Assembly: GCA_017964745.1 (NCBI GenBank)
Contig: JAGCRJ010000026.1
Coordinates: 1-8,773 of the forward strand
Length of the DNA stretch: 8,773 nt
Reading direction: 5' to 3'
Source of the DNA: Lachnospiraceae bacterium
Lineage (GTDB): Bacteria; Bacillota; Clostridia; Lachnospirales; Lachnospiraceae
Below are positions 1-6,587 of this stretch, piece after piece. Position 1 is the first letter of the stretch, and each line of letters starts with the position of its first letter. The notes beneath the pieces were generated by a model that was not told the origin of the DNA, ran no database searches, and worked only from the letters and a program-made list of their open reading frames with translations. Both the position numbers and the translations under genes were made by a program.

Positions 1-1495
1 ACTCGTCTCCGATGTGATCGGAGATCCAGTCCGCAATTAGAGGATTTCCGTGAAGGAGGAATCTTCTCTGTGTGATGCCGGGGGTCTTGTTGTTGAATCT
101 CTCGGGGAACATCTCGTAGAAGTCCCTGAGCTCCTGCTTCTTGAGGATCTCGGTGTGAAGCTCGGCAACACCGTTTACGGAATAGCCTGCAACGATTGCC
201 ATATGTGCCATCTTGACCTGTCCGTCATAGATGATGGCCATCTTGCGTATCTTCTCATCGACGTTAACGCCGGTGTTCGCATACTTTTCCTTGATCTGCT
301 CGATGAATCTTCTGTTGATCTCCTCGACGATCTGATAGATCCTGGGAAGAAGTCTGCTGAAGAGTTCGATGGGCCACTTCTCGAGAGCCTCGCTCATGAT
401 GGTGTGGTTGGTGTATGCGCAGGTCTTGGTCGTTACTTCCCACGCCTCATCCCATGTAAGACCGTGATCGTCCATAAGGACTCTCATGAGCTCTGCGATG
501 GCAACGGTGGGATGTGTATCGTTGAGCTGGAATGTAACCTTCTCGTGGAACTTCTTTATATCCTTGTGAGAGCGCATGTACTTTTCGACCGCTTCCTGAA
601 CGGATGCGGAGATAAAGAAGTACTGCTGCTTGAGTCTGAGTTCCTTTCCGGCATAGTGGTTATCGTTGGGATAGAGAACCTCGACGATATTTCTTGCGAG
701 GTTTTCCTGCTCAACGGATCTCTGGTAATCACCCTTGTCGAAAGCATCGAGCTGGAAGCACTCAACGGGCTCCGCATCCCAGATCCTGAGAGTGTTAACG
801 ATACCGTTTCCGTAGCCCACGATGGGAATATCGAAGGGCACCGCTCTTACACACTGGTAATCCTTCTGAGTGAAGATGCCTCTTCCGTTCTCATCGGTCT
901 GTACATCGACATATCCGCCGAACTTGATGGTCTTCGCATATTCGGGACGGCGAAGTTCGAAGGGGTTGCCTTTTGCAAGCCAGTTATCGGGAACCTCCAC
1001 CTGATATCCGTCCTTGATCTTCTGCTTGAACATTCCGTAACGGTAACGGATGCCGCAGCCGTATGCGGGATATCCGAGGGTTGCGAGTGAATCGAGGAAA
1101 CATGCCGCAAGTCTTCCGAGACCGCCGTTTCCGAGAGCCGCATCGGGTTCCTGATCCTCGACAACGTTCAGGTCGAGTCCCATCTCCTCGCATGCTTCCT
1201 TAACGGTCTTGTACGCCTGCATATTGATGAGGCTGTTTCCGAGAGCTCTTCCCATGAGGAACTCCATGGACATGTAGTAGACCATCTTGGGATCTTCTTT
1301 CTCATATGCTTCCTGAGTTTCGATCCACATATCCATGATCTGATCCTTGATCGCATAGGATACAGCCTGGAAGATCTGCTGGGGAGATGCCTCCTCCATG
1401 GTCTTTCTGAAAAGAGTCTTTACATTGTAATTAACGCTTCTTTTGAAAAGCTCTTTGTCGAATTTTTCTCTTTTTGTGACTGCTGAATTCTTCAT
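1..1495 (-). CDS. glgP: Glycogen/alpha-glucan phosphorylase, C-terminus cut by window edge
   Basis: Glycosyltransferase family 35 enzyme that releases glucose-1-phosphate from the non-reducing ends of glycogen or maltodextrin in the cytoplasm. The minus strand is open from an ATG at 1495 to the window edge, giving 498 residues of a usual 750-830. Visible family blocks are LGNGGLGRLAACFLDSLATL (121-140), VLYPNDN (273-279), QLNDTHPT (323-330), the active-site block NHTIMSEALEKWP (363-375) and NKTPGITQRR (469-478). The C-terminal half, with the pyridoxal-phosphate lysine, lies off the window, so catalytic completeness cannot be judged. The start is fixed by AAGGAGG at 1504-1510, 8 bases upstream. 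The gene begins 28 bases after the ileS stop with no terminator between, so it is probably co-transcribed with ileS. The N-terminus (MKNSAVTKREKFDKELF) is typical of clostridial members. Glycogen and maltodextrin phosphorylases are hard to separate by sequence, so the substrate is uncertain. Confidence 0.96.
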   Translation of the reverse strand, partial: MKNSAVTKREKFDKELFKRSVNYNVKTLFRKTMEEASPQQIFQAVSYAIKDQIMDMWIETQEAYEKEDPKMVYYMSMEFLMGRALGNSLINMQAYKTVKEACEEMGLDLNVVEDQEPDAALGNGGLGRLAACFLDSLATLGYPAYGCGIRYRYGMFKQKIKDGYQVEVPDNWLAKGNPFELRRPEYAKTIKFGGYVDVQTDENGRGIFTQKDYQCVRAVPFDIPIVGYGNGIVNTLRIWDAEPVECFQLDAFDKGDYQRSVEQENLARNIVEVLYPNDNHYAGKELRLKQQYFFISASVQEAVEKYMRSHKDIKKFHEKVTFQLNDTHPTVAIAELMRVLMDDHGLTWDEAWEVTTKTCAYTNHTIMSEALEKWPIELFSRLLPRIYQIVEEINRRFIEQIKEKYANTGVNVDEKIRKMAIIYDGQVKMAHMAIVAGYSVNGVAELHTEILKKQELRDFYEMFPERFNNKTPGITQRRFLLHGNPLIADWISDHIGDE

Positions 1496-1523
1496 TCAGT
1501 CTCCCTCCTTTTGAAAAAATTCT

Positions 1524-4500
1524 TTAGCCGATCTTTTCAAGACTGATCGTTACTTTCTCTCCGTTGATATCCCATTCCCTGGAGAACTTGTAATCCTTGC
1601 CGGAACCGATCTCGTCGGCAAGAAGCTTGGTTGAGATCTGTGCTTCGTTCTTCCTTACGATTCCGAGGAGCTTGTCATTTCCGTTGAGTGAGATACGGAT
1701 GTGATCCATTACCTCGAAACCGGAATCCTTACGCATGGTCTGAACCTTGGAAACAAGCTCTGCGGCAAAGCCTTCCTCGATGAGCTCTTCGGTGAGGTTA
1801 AGATCGAGGACAACCGTCATGCCGTGATCCTCGGATGCTTCGTAACCTTCCTTCTTGGTCATCTCGATGAGAAGGTCTTCCTTTGCAAGCTCGATCGCAT
1901 TTCCGTCAACATCGAACTTGATGGAACCGCTATTTTCAAGCTCATCCATAGCGGCATTTCCGTCGATCTCTTTGAGGAACTTCTGGATTCCGCCGAGCTG
2001 CTTGCCGTACTTGGGTCCTACGGTCTTGAGCTGGGGCTTGAAGATATATGTTGTGAACTCTCTTACATCATCCGCGAATGCAACTTCCTTGACGTTGAGC
2101 TCTTCCCTGATGATGTCGATATAGAATTCGTCCAGCTTTTCTTCGCTCTTGATATACATCTTGGAGATGGGCTGGCGGTTCTTGACCGATCCTTCGTTTC
2201 TGCATGCTCTTCCGAGAACGACCGCATCGAGTACGGTCTCCATCTTCTCTTCGAGTTCCTTGTCGATGAGCTTCTCATCGGCTTTCGGGTAATCGCAGAG
2301 GTGAATGCTCTCGGGCGCATCCGCAAAGGAATTCCTTACGATGTTCTGGTAGATGCTCTCTGTCATGAAGGGGATCATGGGAGCAGCTGCCTTGGAGACA
2401 GTCACGAGTGCGGTGTAAAGGGTCATGTAAGCATTGATCTTGTCCTGCTCCATTCCCTTTGCCCAGAATCTCTCACGGCTTCTGCGCACATACCAGTTAC
2501 TCATCTCATCGACGAACTTCTCGAATGCGGCACCCGCCTCGGGGATCTTGTAATTCTCAAGATCTTCATCGACCTCCTTTACGCAGCTGTTAAGCCTTGA
2601 AAGAAGCCACTTGTCCATAACGGAAAGCTTGTCATATTCGAGAGCGTACTTGGATGCATCGAAGTTATCGATATTTGCGTAGAGTACGAAGAATGCGTAG
2701 GTGTTCCAAAGTGTTCCGAGGAATTTTCTCTGGCCTTCGATAACGGCGTTCTCCGAGAATCTCTTGGGAAGCCAGGGAGCGGCACTTGTGTAGAAGTACC
2801 ATCTGATCGCATCCGCACCGAACTTGCCGAGAGCCTCCATGGGATCGACGACATTGCCGAGATGCTTGCTCATCTTGCGGCCTTCCTCATCCTGTACAAG
2901 TCCGAGAACGATGACATTCTCGTAAGGGGACTTGTTAAAGAGAAGGGTTCCTTCAGCCATCAGCGAATAGAACCAGCCTCTCGTCTGATCGACTGCCTCG
3001 GAAATGAATGCAGCGGGGAACTGCTGCTCGAACAGGTCTTTGTTCTCAAAAGGATAATGGTGCTGTGCGAAAGGCATTGCACCCGAATCAAACCAGCAGT
3101 CGATAACTTCGGGAACTCTCTTCATTGAGCCGCCGCAGTCGGGACATTTGCAGGTTATATCATCGATGAACGGTCTGTGGAGCTCGATGGTCTTTGCTCT
3201 CTCATCACCGCTCGCATTAAGCAGTTCTTCTCTCGAACCGATGCAGATCCTCTTTCCGCATTCGCACTCCCAGATGTTGAGAGGGGTGCCCCAGTAACGG
3301 TTTCTGGAAAGAGCCCAGTCCTGAATGTTCTCAAGCCAGTTTCCGAATCTTCCGGTTCCGATGGATTCGGGCATCCAGTGTACGGTGTTGTTGTTCTTTA
3401 CAAGGTCTTCCTTTACGGCAGTGACCTTGATGTACCAGGATTCACGCGCATAGTAAAGGAGGGGAGTGTCGCATCTCCAGCAGAAGGGATAATCGTGCTC
3501 GAACTTGGGAGCATCGAAAAGCTGTCCTGCGGCATCCAGATCCTTAAGAACGAGGGGATCGGCATCCTTGACGAACTTTCCTTCGTAAGGGGTATCGGCG
3601 GTCATGTTACCCTTGCCGTCTACGAACTGAACGAAAGGAAGATCATATTCACGGCCCACACGGGAGTCGTCTTCACCGAATGCGGGAGCGATATGAACGA
3701 TACCGGTACCGTCGGTCATGGTTACGTAGTCATCGGCTACGATGTAATGCGCTTTCTTGTGCTGCTTGTCGGCAGCCTTTGCGGCTCCTTCGAAAAGGGG
3801 CTCGTACTCCATTCTCTCGAGATCCTTTCCGACATACTTCTCAAGAACCTCGTATGCGGGTGCGTCTTCCTTGGCGAACTTTCCGAGAAGGGTATCGGCA
3901 AGAGCCTCCGCAAGGATATAGGTATATCCGTCGGCTGCCTTGACCTTCACATAGCTCTCGGAAGGATTGACGCAGAGTGCGACGTTGGAAGGAAGGGTCC
4001 AGGGTGTGGTCGTCCATGCAAGGAAGTAGAAATCTCCGTCCTTAGCCTTGAAACGTACGACTGCGGAGCGCTCCTTTACGGTCTTGTAGCCCTGAGCCAC
4101 CTCGTGTGATGAAAGAGGGGTTCCGCATCTGGGGCAGTAAGGTACGATCTTGAAGCCCTTGTAGAGCAGTCCCTTGTCCCAGATGGTCTTAAGAGCCCAC
4201 CACTCGGACTCGATATAGTTGTCGTCATAGGTGATGTAGGGATTGTCCATGTCGGCCCAGAAACCGATCTTGGAAGAGAACTCCTCCCACATTCCCTTAT
4301 ATTTCCATACGGACTCCTTGCACTTTCCGATGAAGGGCTCAAGTCCGTAGCCTTCGATCTGTTCCTTGCCGTTGATGCCGAGGAGCTTCTCCACCTCAAG
4401 CTCAACGGGGAGACCGTGGGTATCCCATCCCGCTTTTCTGGGGACCTGATATCCCTTCATTGTGCGGTATCTGGGGATCATGTCCTTGATGGTCCTGGTC

Positions 4501-4679
4501 TCTACATGTCCGATATGGGGCTTTCCGTTTGCGGTGGGAGGTCCGTCATAGAATGTATAGACCGGTCCTTCCTTACGGGAATCAATACTCTTCCTGAAGA
4601 TATCGTTCTCATTCCAGAATTTTTCGACTTCAGCTTCCCTCTGAACATGTGAGAGGTCTGAATTAACCTGTTTATACAT
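1524..4679 (-). CDS. ileS: Isoleucyl-tRNA synthetase, type 2 (eukaryote-like)
   Basis: Class Ia synthetase that charges tRNA-Ile and hydrolyses mischarged valine. It is a complete 1051-residue protein. The nucleotide-binding HIGH motif is at 55-58 and KMSKH at 602-606. The CP1 editing domain shows AWTTTPWTLPSN (221-232) and GTGIVHIAPAFGEDD (324-338). DWALSRNRYWGTP at 454-466 and the DQTRGWFYSL block at 564-573 are family-typical. Cysteine pairs at 182/185 with 400/403, and 472/474 with 512/515, fit the two zinc sites known for long IleRS enzymes. The anticodon-binding helical domain spans about 686-840, including SNWYVRRSRERFW at 727-739, followed by a roughly 200-residue C-terminal domain. 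Length, the AFGEDD editing motif and the lack of a C-terminal CxxC zinc finger point to IleRS2 rather than the roughly 930-residue IleRS1. The ATG start follows AGGAGG (4684-4689) by 4 bases. It is the first gene of an apparent operon with glgP. Confidence 0.98.
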   Translation of the reverse strand: MYKQVNSDLSHVQREAEVEKFWNENDIFRKSIDSRKEGPVYTFYDGPPTANGKPHIGHVETRTIKDMIPRYRTMKGYQVPRKAGWDTHGLPVELEVEKLLGINGKEQIEGYGLEPFIGKCKESVWKYKGMWEEFSSKIGFWADMDNPYITYDDNYIESEWWALKTIWDKGLLYKGFKIVPYCPRCGTPLSSHEVAQGYKTVKERSAVVRFKAKDGDFYFLAWTTTPWTLPSNVALCVNPSESYVKVKAADGYTYILAEALADTLLGKFAKEDAPAYEVLEKYVGKDLERMEYEPLFEGAAKAADKQHKKAHYIVADDYVTMTDGTGIVHIAPAFGEDDSRVGREYDLPFVQFVDGKGNMTADTPYEGKFVKDADPLVLKDLDAAGQLFDAPKFEHDYPFCWRCDTPLLYYARESWYIKVTAVKEDLVKNNNTVHWMPESIGTGRFGNWLENIQDWALSRNRYWGTPLNIWECECGKRICIGSREELLNASGDERAKTIELHRPFIDDITCKCPDCGGSMKRVPEVIDCWFDSGAMPFAQHHYPFENKDLFEQQFPAAFISEAVDQTRGWFYSLMAEGTLLFNKSPYENVIVLGLVQDEEGRKMSKHLGNVVDPMEALGKFGADAIRWYFYTSAAPWLPKRFSENAVIEGQRKFLGTLWNTYAFFVLYANIDNFDASKYALEYDKLSVMDKWLLSRLNSCVKEVDEDLENYKIPEAGAAFEKFVDEMSNWYVRRSRERFWAKGMEQDKINAYMTLYTALVTVSKAAAPMIPFMTESIYQNIVRNSFADAPESIHLCDYPKADEKLIDKELEEKMETVLDAVVLGRACRNEGSVKNRQPISKMYIKSEEKLDEFYIDIIREELNVKEVAFADDVREFTTYIFKPQLKTVGPKYGKQLGGIQKFLKEIDGNAAMDELENSGSIKFDVDGNAIELAKEDLLIEMTKKEGYEASEDHGMTVVLDLNLTEELIEEGFAAELVSKVQTMRKDSGFEVMDHIRISLNGNDKLLGIVRKNEAQISTKLLADEIGSGKDYKFSREWDINGEKVTISLEKIG

Positions 4680-4691
4680 ATTTCCTCCTGT

Positions 4692-4730
4692 AAAAAAACA
4701 AACCTCCCCCCGGAAAAAAAGGAGCGAGGT
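4692..4730 (-). terminator. Terminator-like hairpin in the ileS leader (possible attenuator)
   Basis: Read in the ileS direction, ACCTC (4730-4726), one mismatched G, then CTCC (4724-4721) pairs with GGGG (4711-4708), one mismatched G, then GAGGT (4706-4702) across a U-rich nine-base loop. The stem is followed directly by TTGTTTTTTT (4701-4692). No comparable U-tract follows on the plus strand, so the element points at ileS. It sits between the predicted start of transcription and the AGGAGG site, where it would stop most transcripts before the gene. A weaker alternative stem (AGCG/CGCT, 4736-4723) shares bases with the 5' arm and could compete. The shape resembles the 3' end of clostridial T-box leaders, but I do not find the T-box consensus AGGGTGGNACCGCG. 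Regulation is inferred. Confidence 0.55.
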
Positions 4731-4763
4731 CCCGCTTCATTAAGATATAAATGCACATATGCG

Positions 4764-4792
4764 ATTTTAGTGTAAAATGGCTGTAATGTCAA
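4764..4792 (-). promoter_or_regulatory. SigA-type promoter for ileS
   Basis: On the minus strand, a perfect -35 box TTGACA (4792-4787) is followed by a 17-base spacer and a -10 box TAAAAT (4769-4764), one mismatch from consensus. Transcription would start near 4757, giving a leader of about 77 bases before the ileS ATG. That is far too short for a complete T-box, which usually needs about 200 bases or more. It is the only near-consensus promoter I see upstream of ileS. Confidence 0.75.
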
Positions 4793-4811
4793 TATTAACG
4801 GGGCTTTTGCA

Positions 4812-4840
4812 TTGTTTTTTGGACCGCAAAAATATATAAT
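4812..4840 (+). promoter_or_regulatory. Candidate SigA-type promoter for the GGDEF gene
   Basis: A perfect -10 box TATAAT lies at 4835-4840. Seventeen bases upstream is a poor -35 box, TTGTTT (4812-4817), matching TTGACA at only three positions. Transcription would start near 4847, about 25 bases before the chosen GTG start. An inverted repeat, TTTTGC (4805-4810) and GCAAAA (4826-4831), flanks the -35 box with centres about 21 bases apart and could be an operator, though the region is AT-rich. The -35 box is about 20 bases from that of the divergent ileS promoter, so the two promoters are back to back. Confidence 0.55.
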
Positions 4841-4855
4841 ATATGGGTAATTTTT

Positions 4856-4874
4856 GGAGGGGGTACCAAAAGTG
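4856..4874 (+). promoter_or_regulatory. Ribosome binding site that sets a GTG start
   Basis: GGAGGGGG at 4856-4863 lies 8 bases before a GTG at 4872-4874. The more upstream in-frame TTG at 4854 overlaps this site and has no Shine-Dalgarno sequence of its own, so the GTG is the better start. The difference is six residues at the N-terminus. Confidence 0.75.
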
Positions 4875-6467
4875 ACAAAACAGGATTCGAAACCCAAGAC
4901 GAATAAACGAAAAAGGTCCAGAAAAGGCACTATTTCCGGGCATATGTACGGGGTGGCGATACTCCCCGTCGTCCTTTTTGCCATCGTCATCATCATAGCC
5001 GGCATTCCTTTCCTGACCGGCATTCTCTACGATTCCGCGGAAAAAGAGCTCAGGGACGCCTGCATGAGCACACAGCTGCTCATGGATGCCAAGTACTACG
5101 GCGACTACAGGCTTACCGGCAGCGATTCCCTCTATCTCTACAAAGGCGACACCGATATAACAAGCGATTACTCCGTGGTCGATTCCATCAAGGAATCCAC
5201 GGGGCTTGATGTCACGCTCTTCTACAAGGATACCCGCATTCTCACCACTCTTACCGATGAAAACGGCGTCAGGATGGTCGGCACGGGCATCGCTTCACAG
5301 ATCCAGAAGGTTGTTTACTCGGACGGAGAAGAAGTCTTCTATCACAATACGATGATCTTCGGAAAGCCCTACTTCACCTACTATATGCCGCTTGTTTCGA
5401 GCCACGGCAATATCCAGGGAATGATCGCAGCGGCCCGTCCCGCAGAGGTCGTGAACAGCACCATACACACATACGTACTGATGCTCGTTGGCATCGCCGC
5501 AGCCCTCACGGCGCTTATGGTACTCATCGTCATAAGGATCACCAAGCCCATGACGGTCTCCATAGAGAGCATATTCAAATTCGTCAAGGATGCTTCATCG
5601 GGCAATGAGACGGCAGTACTCGACGAACATGTTCTGGCCCGCCGTGACGAGCTCGGAGAGATAGGCGAGAGTGTCCTTTCGATGCAAAGATCCATGAGAA
5701 ACATGATGGAATCCGATCCTCTTACCGGTCTTTTCAACAGAAGATCCGCACAGAGAAAGATGGGGCCCATCGTAGGCAAGGCAAAAAGCGGTTCCGAGAG
5801 CTTCTGCATAAGCATCGGCGATATCGACTTCTTCAAATCCGTCAACGATACCTACGGACACGATGCGGGTGACGAGGTTCTCATAAAGGTAGCCGATACT
5901 ATCAGGGAGCATATGAAGAACATCGGATTCGTCGCAAGATGGGGCGGAGAGGAATTCCTGATGGTATTCGACAGGACGAGTCTTATCATGGCGGAAAACT
6001 CCCTCTGGAGCCTGCTCGAGAAGATCCGCGCCCTCAAGATCAGATATGACAATTACATCATAGACGTCACAATGAGCTTCGGTGTCAGCGAATGGGACAA
6101 GAAGCAGAGTGTGGACGACCTCATAAAAAGTGCCGACGATAAGCTCTACACGGCCAAGAACAGCGGCAGGAACAGGGTCATAAGTGCCATAGAGGGACAG
6201 GAAGACGAAAACGAAAACTCCGAGATGTCAGAGATCGATAAGCTCCTTAAGACCATAAGCAGCGGAGCAAAAGAAGAAATGTCCGAACACCCAGTGGATG
6301 CCGGACATTTTGAAAATCTTTCAGCCAAGGAATTTGAGGATATACTTAACGGTAAAGCGGATGAGGAAGCTGCCGTAACAGGCGATGACGTTATGTCCGG
6401 AGGAATAAGCTTTTCAGCCGACTCCTACACGGATGACTCGATTCTCAGAGGCTCTTCCTCCAAATAA
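4872..6467 (+). CDS. Membrane-anchored Cache-HAMP-GGDEF protein, putative diguanylate cyclase
   Basis: Predicted to make cyclic di-GMP from two GTP in response to an extracytoplasmic signal. From the GTG start it has 531 residues. A basic tail (NKRKRSRK) precedes the first membrane helix (about 27-52). An extracytoplasmic region (about 53-196) resembles a single Cache domain, with GLDVTLFYKDTRILTTL near 111-127 and a GMI motif near 183. A second helix (about 200-222) leads to a HAMP linker (about 223-280) and a GGDEF domain (about 281-436). The domain starts at DPLTGLFNRR and keeps GDIDFFK (metal Asp317), ND at 325-326, GDE near 333-335 and GGEEF at 358-362, so the active site looks intact. 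The RxxD inhibitory site is absent: that position reads KNIG (349-352). A roughly 90-residue acidic tail (441-531) follows. The gene is divergent from ileS, monocistronic, and ends at a shared terminator. The ligand and targets are unknown. Confidence 0.93.
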   Translation: MTKQDSKPKTNKRKRSRKGTISGHMYGVAILPVVLFAIVIIIAGIPFLTGILYDSAEKELRDACMSTQLLMDAKYYGDYRLTGSDSLYLYKGDTDITSDYSVVDSIKESTGLDVTLFYKDTRILTTLTDENGVRMVGTGIASQIQKVVYSDGEEVFYHNTMIFGKPYFTYYMPLVSSHGNIQGMIAAARPAEVVNSTIHTYVLMLVGIAAALTALMVLIVIRITKPMTVSIESIFKFVKDASSGNETAVLDEHVLARRDELGEIGESVLSMQRSMRNMMESDPLTGLFNRRSAQRKMGPIVGKAKSGSESFCISIGDIDFFKSVNDTYGHDAGDEVLIKVADTIREHMKNIGFVARWGGEEFLMVFDRTSLIMAENSLWSLLEKIRALKIRYDNYIIDVTMSFGVSEWDKKQSVDDLIKSADDKLYTAKNSGRNRVISAIEGQEDENENSEMSEIDKLLKTISSGAKEEMSEHPVDAGHFENLSAKEFEDILNGKADEEAAVTGDDVMSGGISFSADSYTDDSILRGSSSK

Positions 6468-6480
6468 TCCATTCCCTATC

Positions 6481-6516
6481 CGTTCCCCCCGTCGAAACCT
6501 TCGGCGGCCCGGAACG
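6481..6516 (+). other. Stable hairpin in the 3' untranslated region of the GGDEF gene
   Basis: CGTTCC (6481-6486) pairs perfectly with GGAACG (6511-6516). Inside a small C-rich internal loop, CCGTCGAA (6489-6496) pairs with TTCGGCGG (6500-6507) with one G-U pair and an ACC loop. No U-tract follows on either strand, so it is not a classical terminator. It begins 14 bases after the GGDEF stop. It may protect the 3' end or be a small structured RNA element. I see no coding potential in the 105-base gap between the two convergent genes. Confidence 0.5.
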
Positions 6517-6559
6517 TAGCACGGTGCAGGATCTGTCTTTGATTCATATATCGGACTGA

Positions 6560-6587
6560 AAAAGCGGAAACCTTAGTTTCCGCTTTT
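6560..6587. terminator. Bidirectional intrinsic terminator overlapping the transporter stop codon
   Basis: AAAAGCGGAAAC (6560-6571) and GTTTCCGCTTTT (6576-6587) form a perfect 12-bp stem with a four-base loop (CTTA). On the plus strand it is followed by ACTTTTTTCTTTT, ending the GGDEF transcript. On the minus strand the stem runs into a stretch of five T, ending the ptsI-transporter transcript less strongly. The minus-strand TAA of the transporter gene lies in the loop (6573-6575), so its last four sense codons form one arm. Confidence 0.9.

Noticed and set aside
50..1090. Long plus-strand open frame of 346 codons opposite glgP
   Set aside because: It lies wholly antisense to a clearly recognisable glycogen phosphorylase. 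The translation resembles no family I know, has no good ribosome binding site, and is explained by codon bias in glgP that removes antisense stops.
1701..2600. 299-codon plus-strand frame opposite ileS
   Set aside because: Antisense shadow of a highly conserved synthetase, with no recognisable domain or translation signal.
3177..4109. 310-codon plus-strand frame opposite ileS
   Set aside because: Same reason: it mirrors the ileS catalytic and editing regions and shows no independent coding signal.
4854..4856. TTG as the start of the GGDEF gene
   Set aside because: It overlaps the GGAGGGGG ribosome binding site, which is correctly spaced for the GTG at 4872.
4680..4871. Complete T-box riboswitch upstream of ileS
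   Set aside because: The T-box consensus is not found on the minus strand, and the leader after the predicted start is only about 77 bases.
4502..5023. 173-codon minus-strand frame spanning the ileS start, the intergenic region and the GGDEF start
   Set aside because: It overlaps two well-supported genes and both promoters, and its translation is low-complexity and unlike any protein I know.
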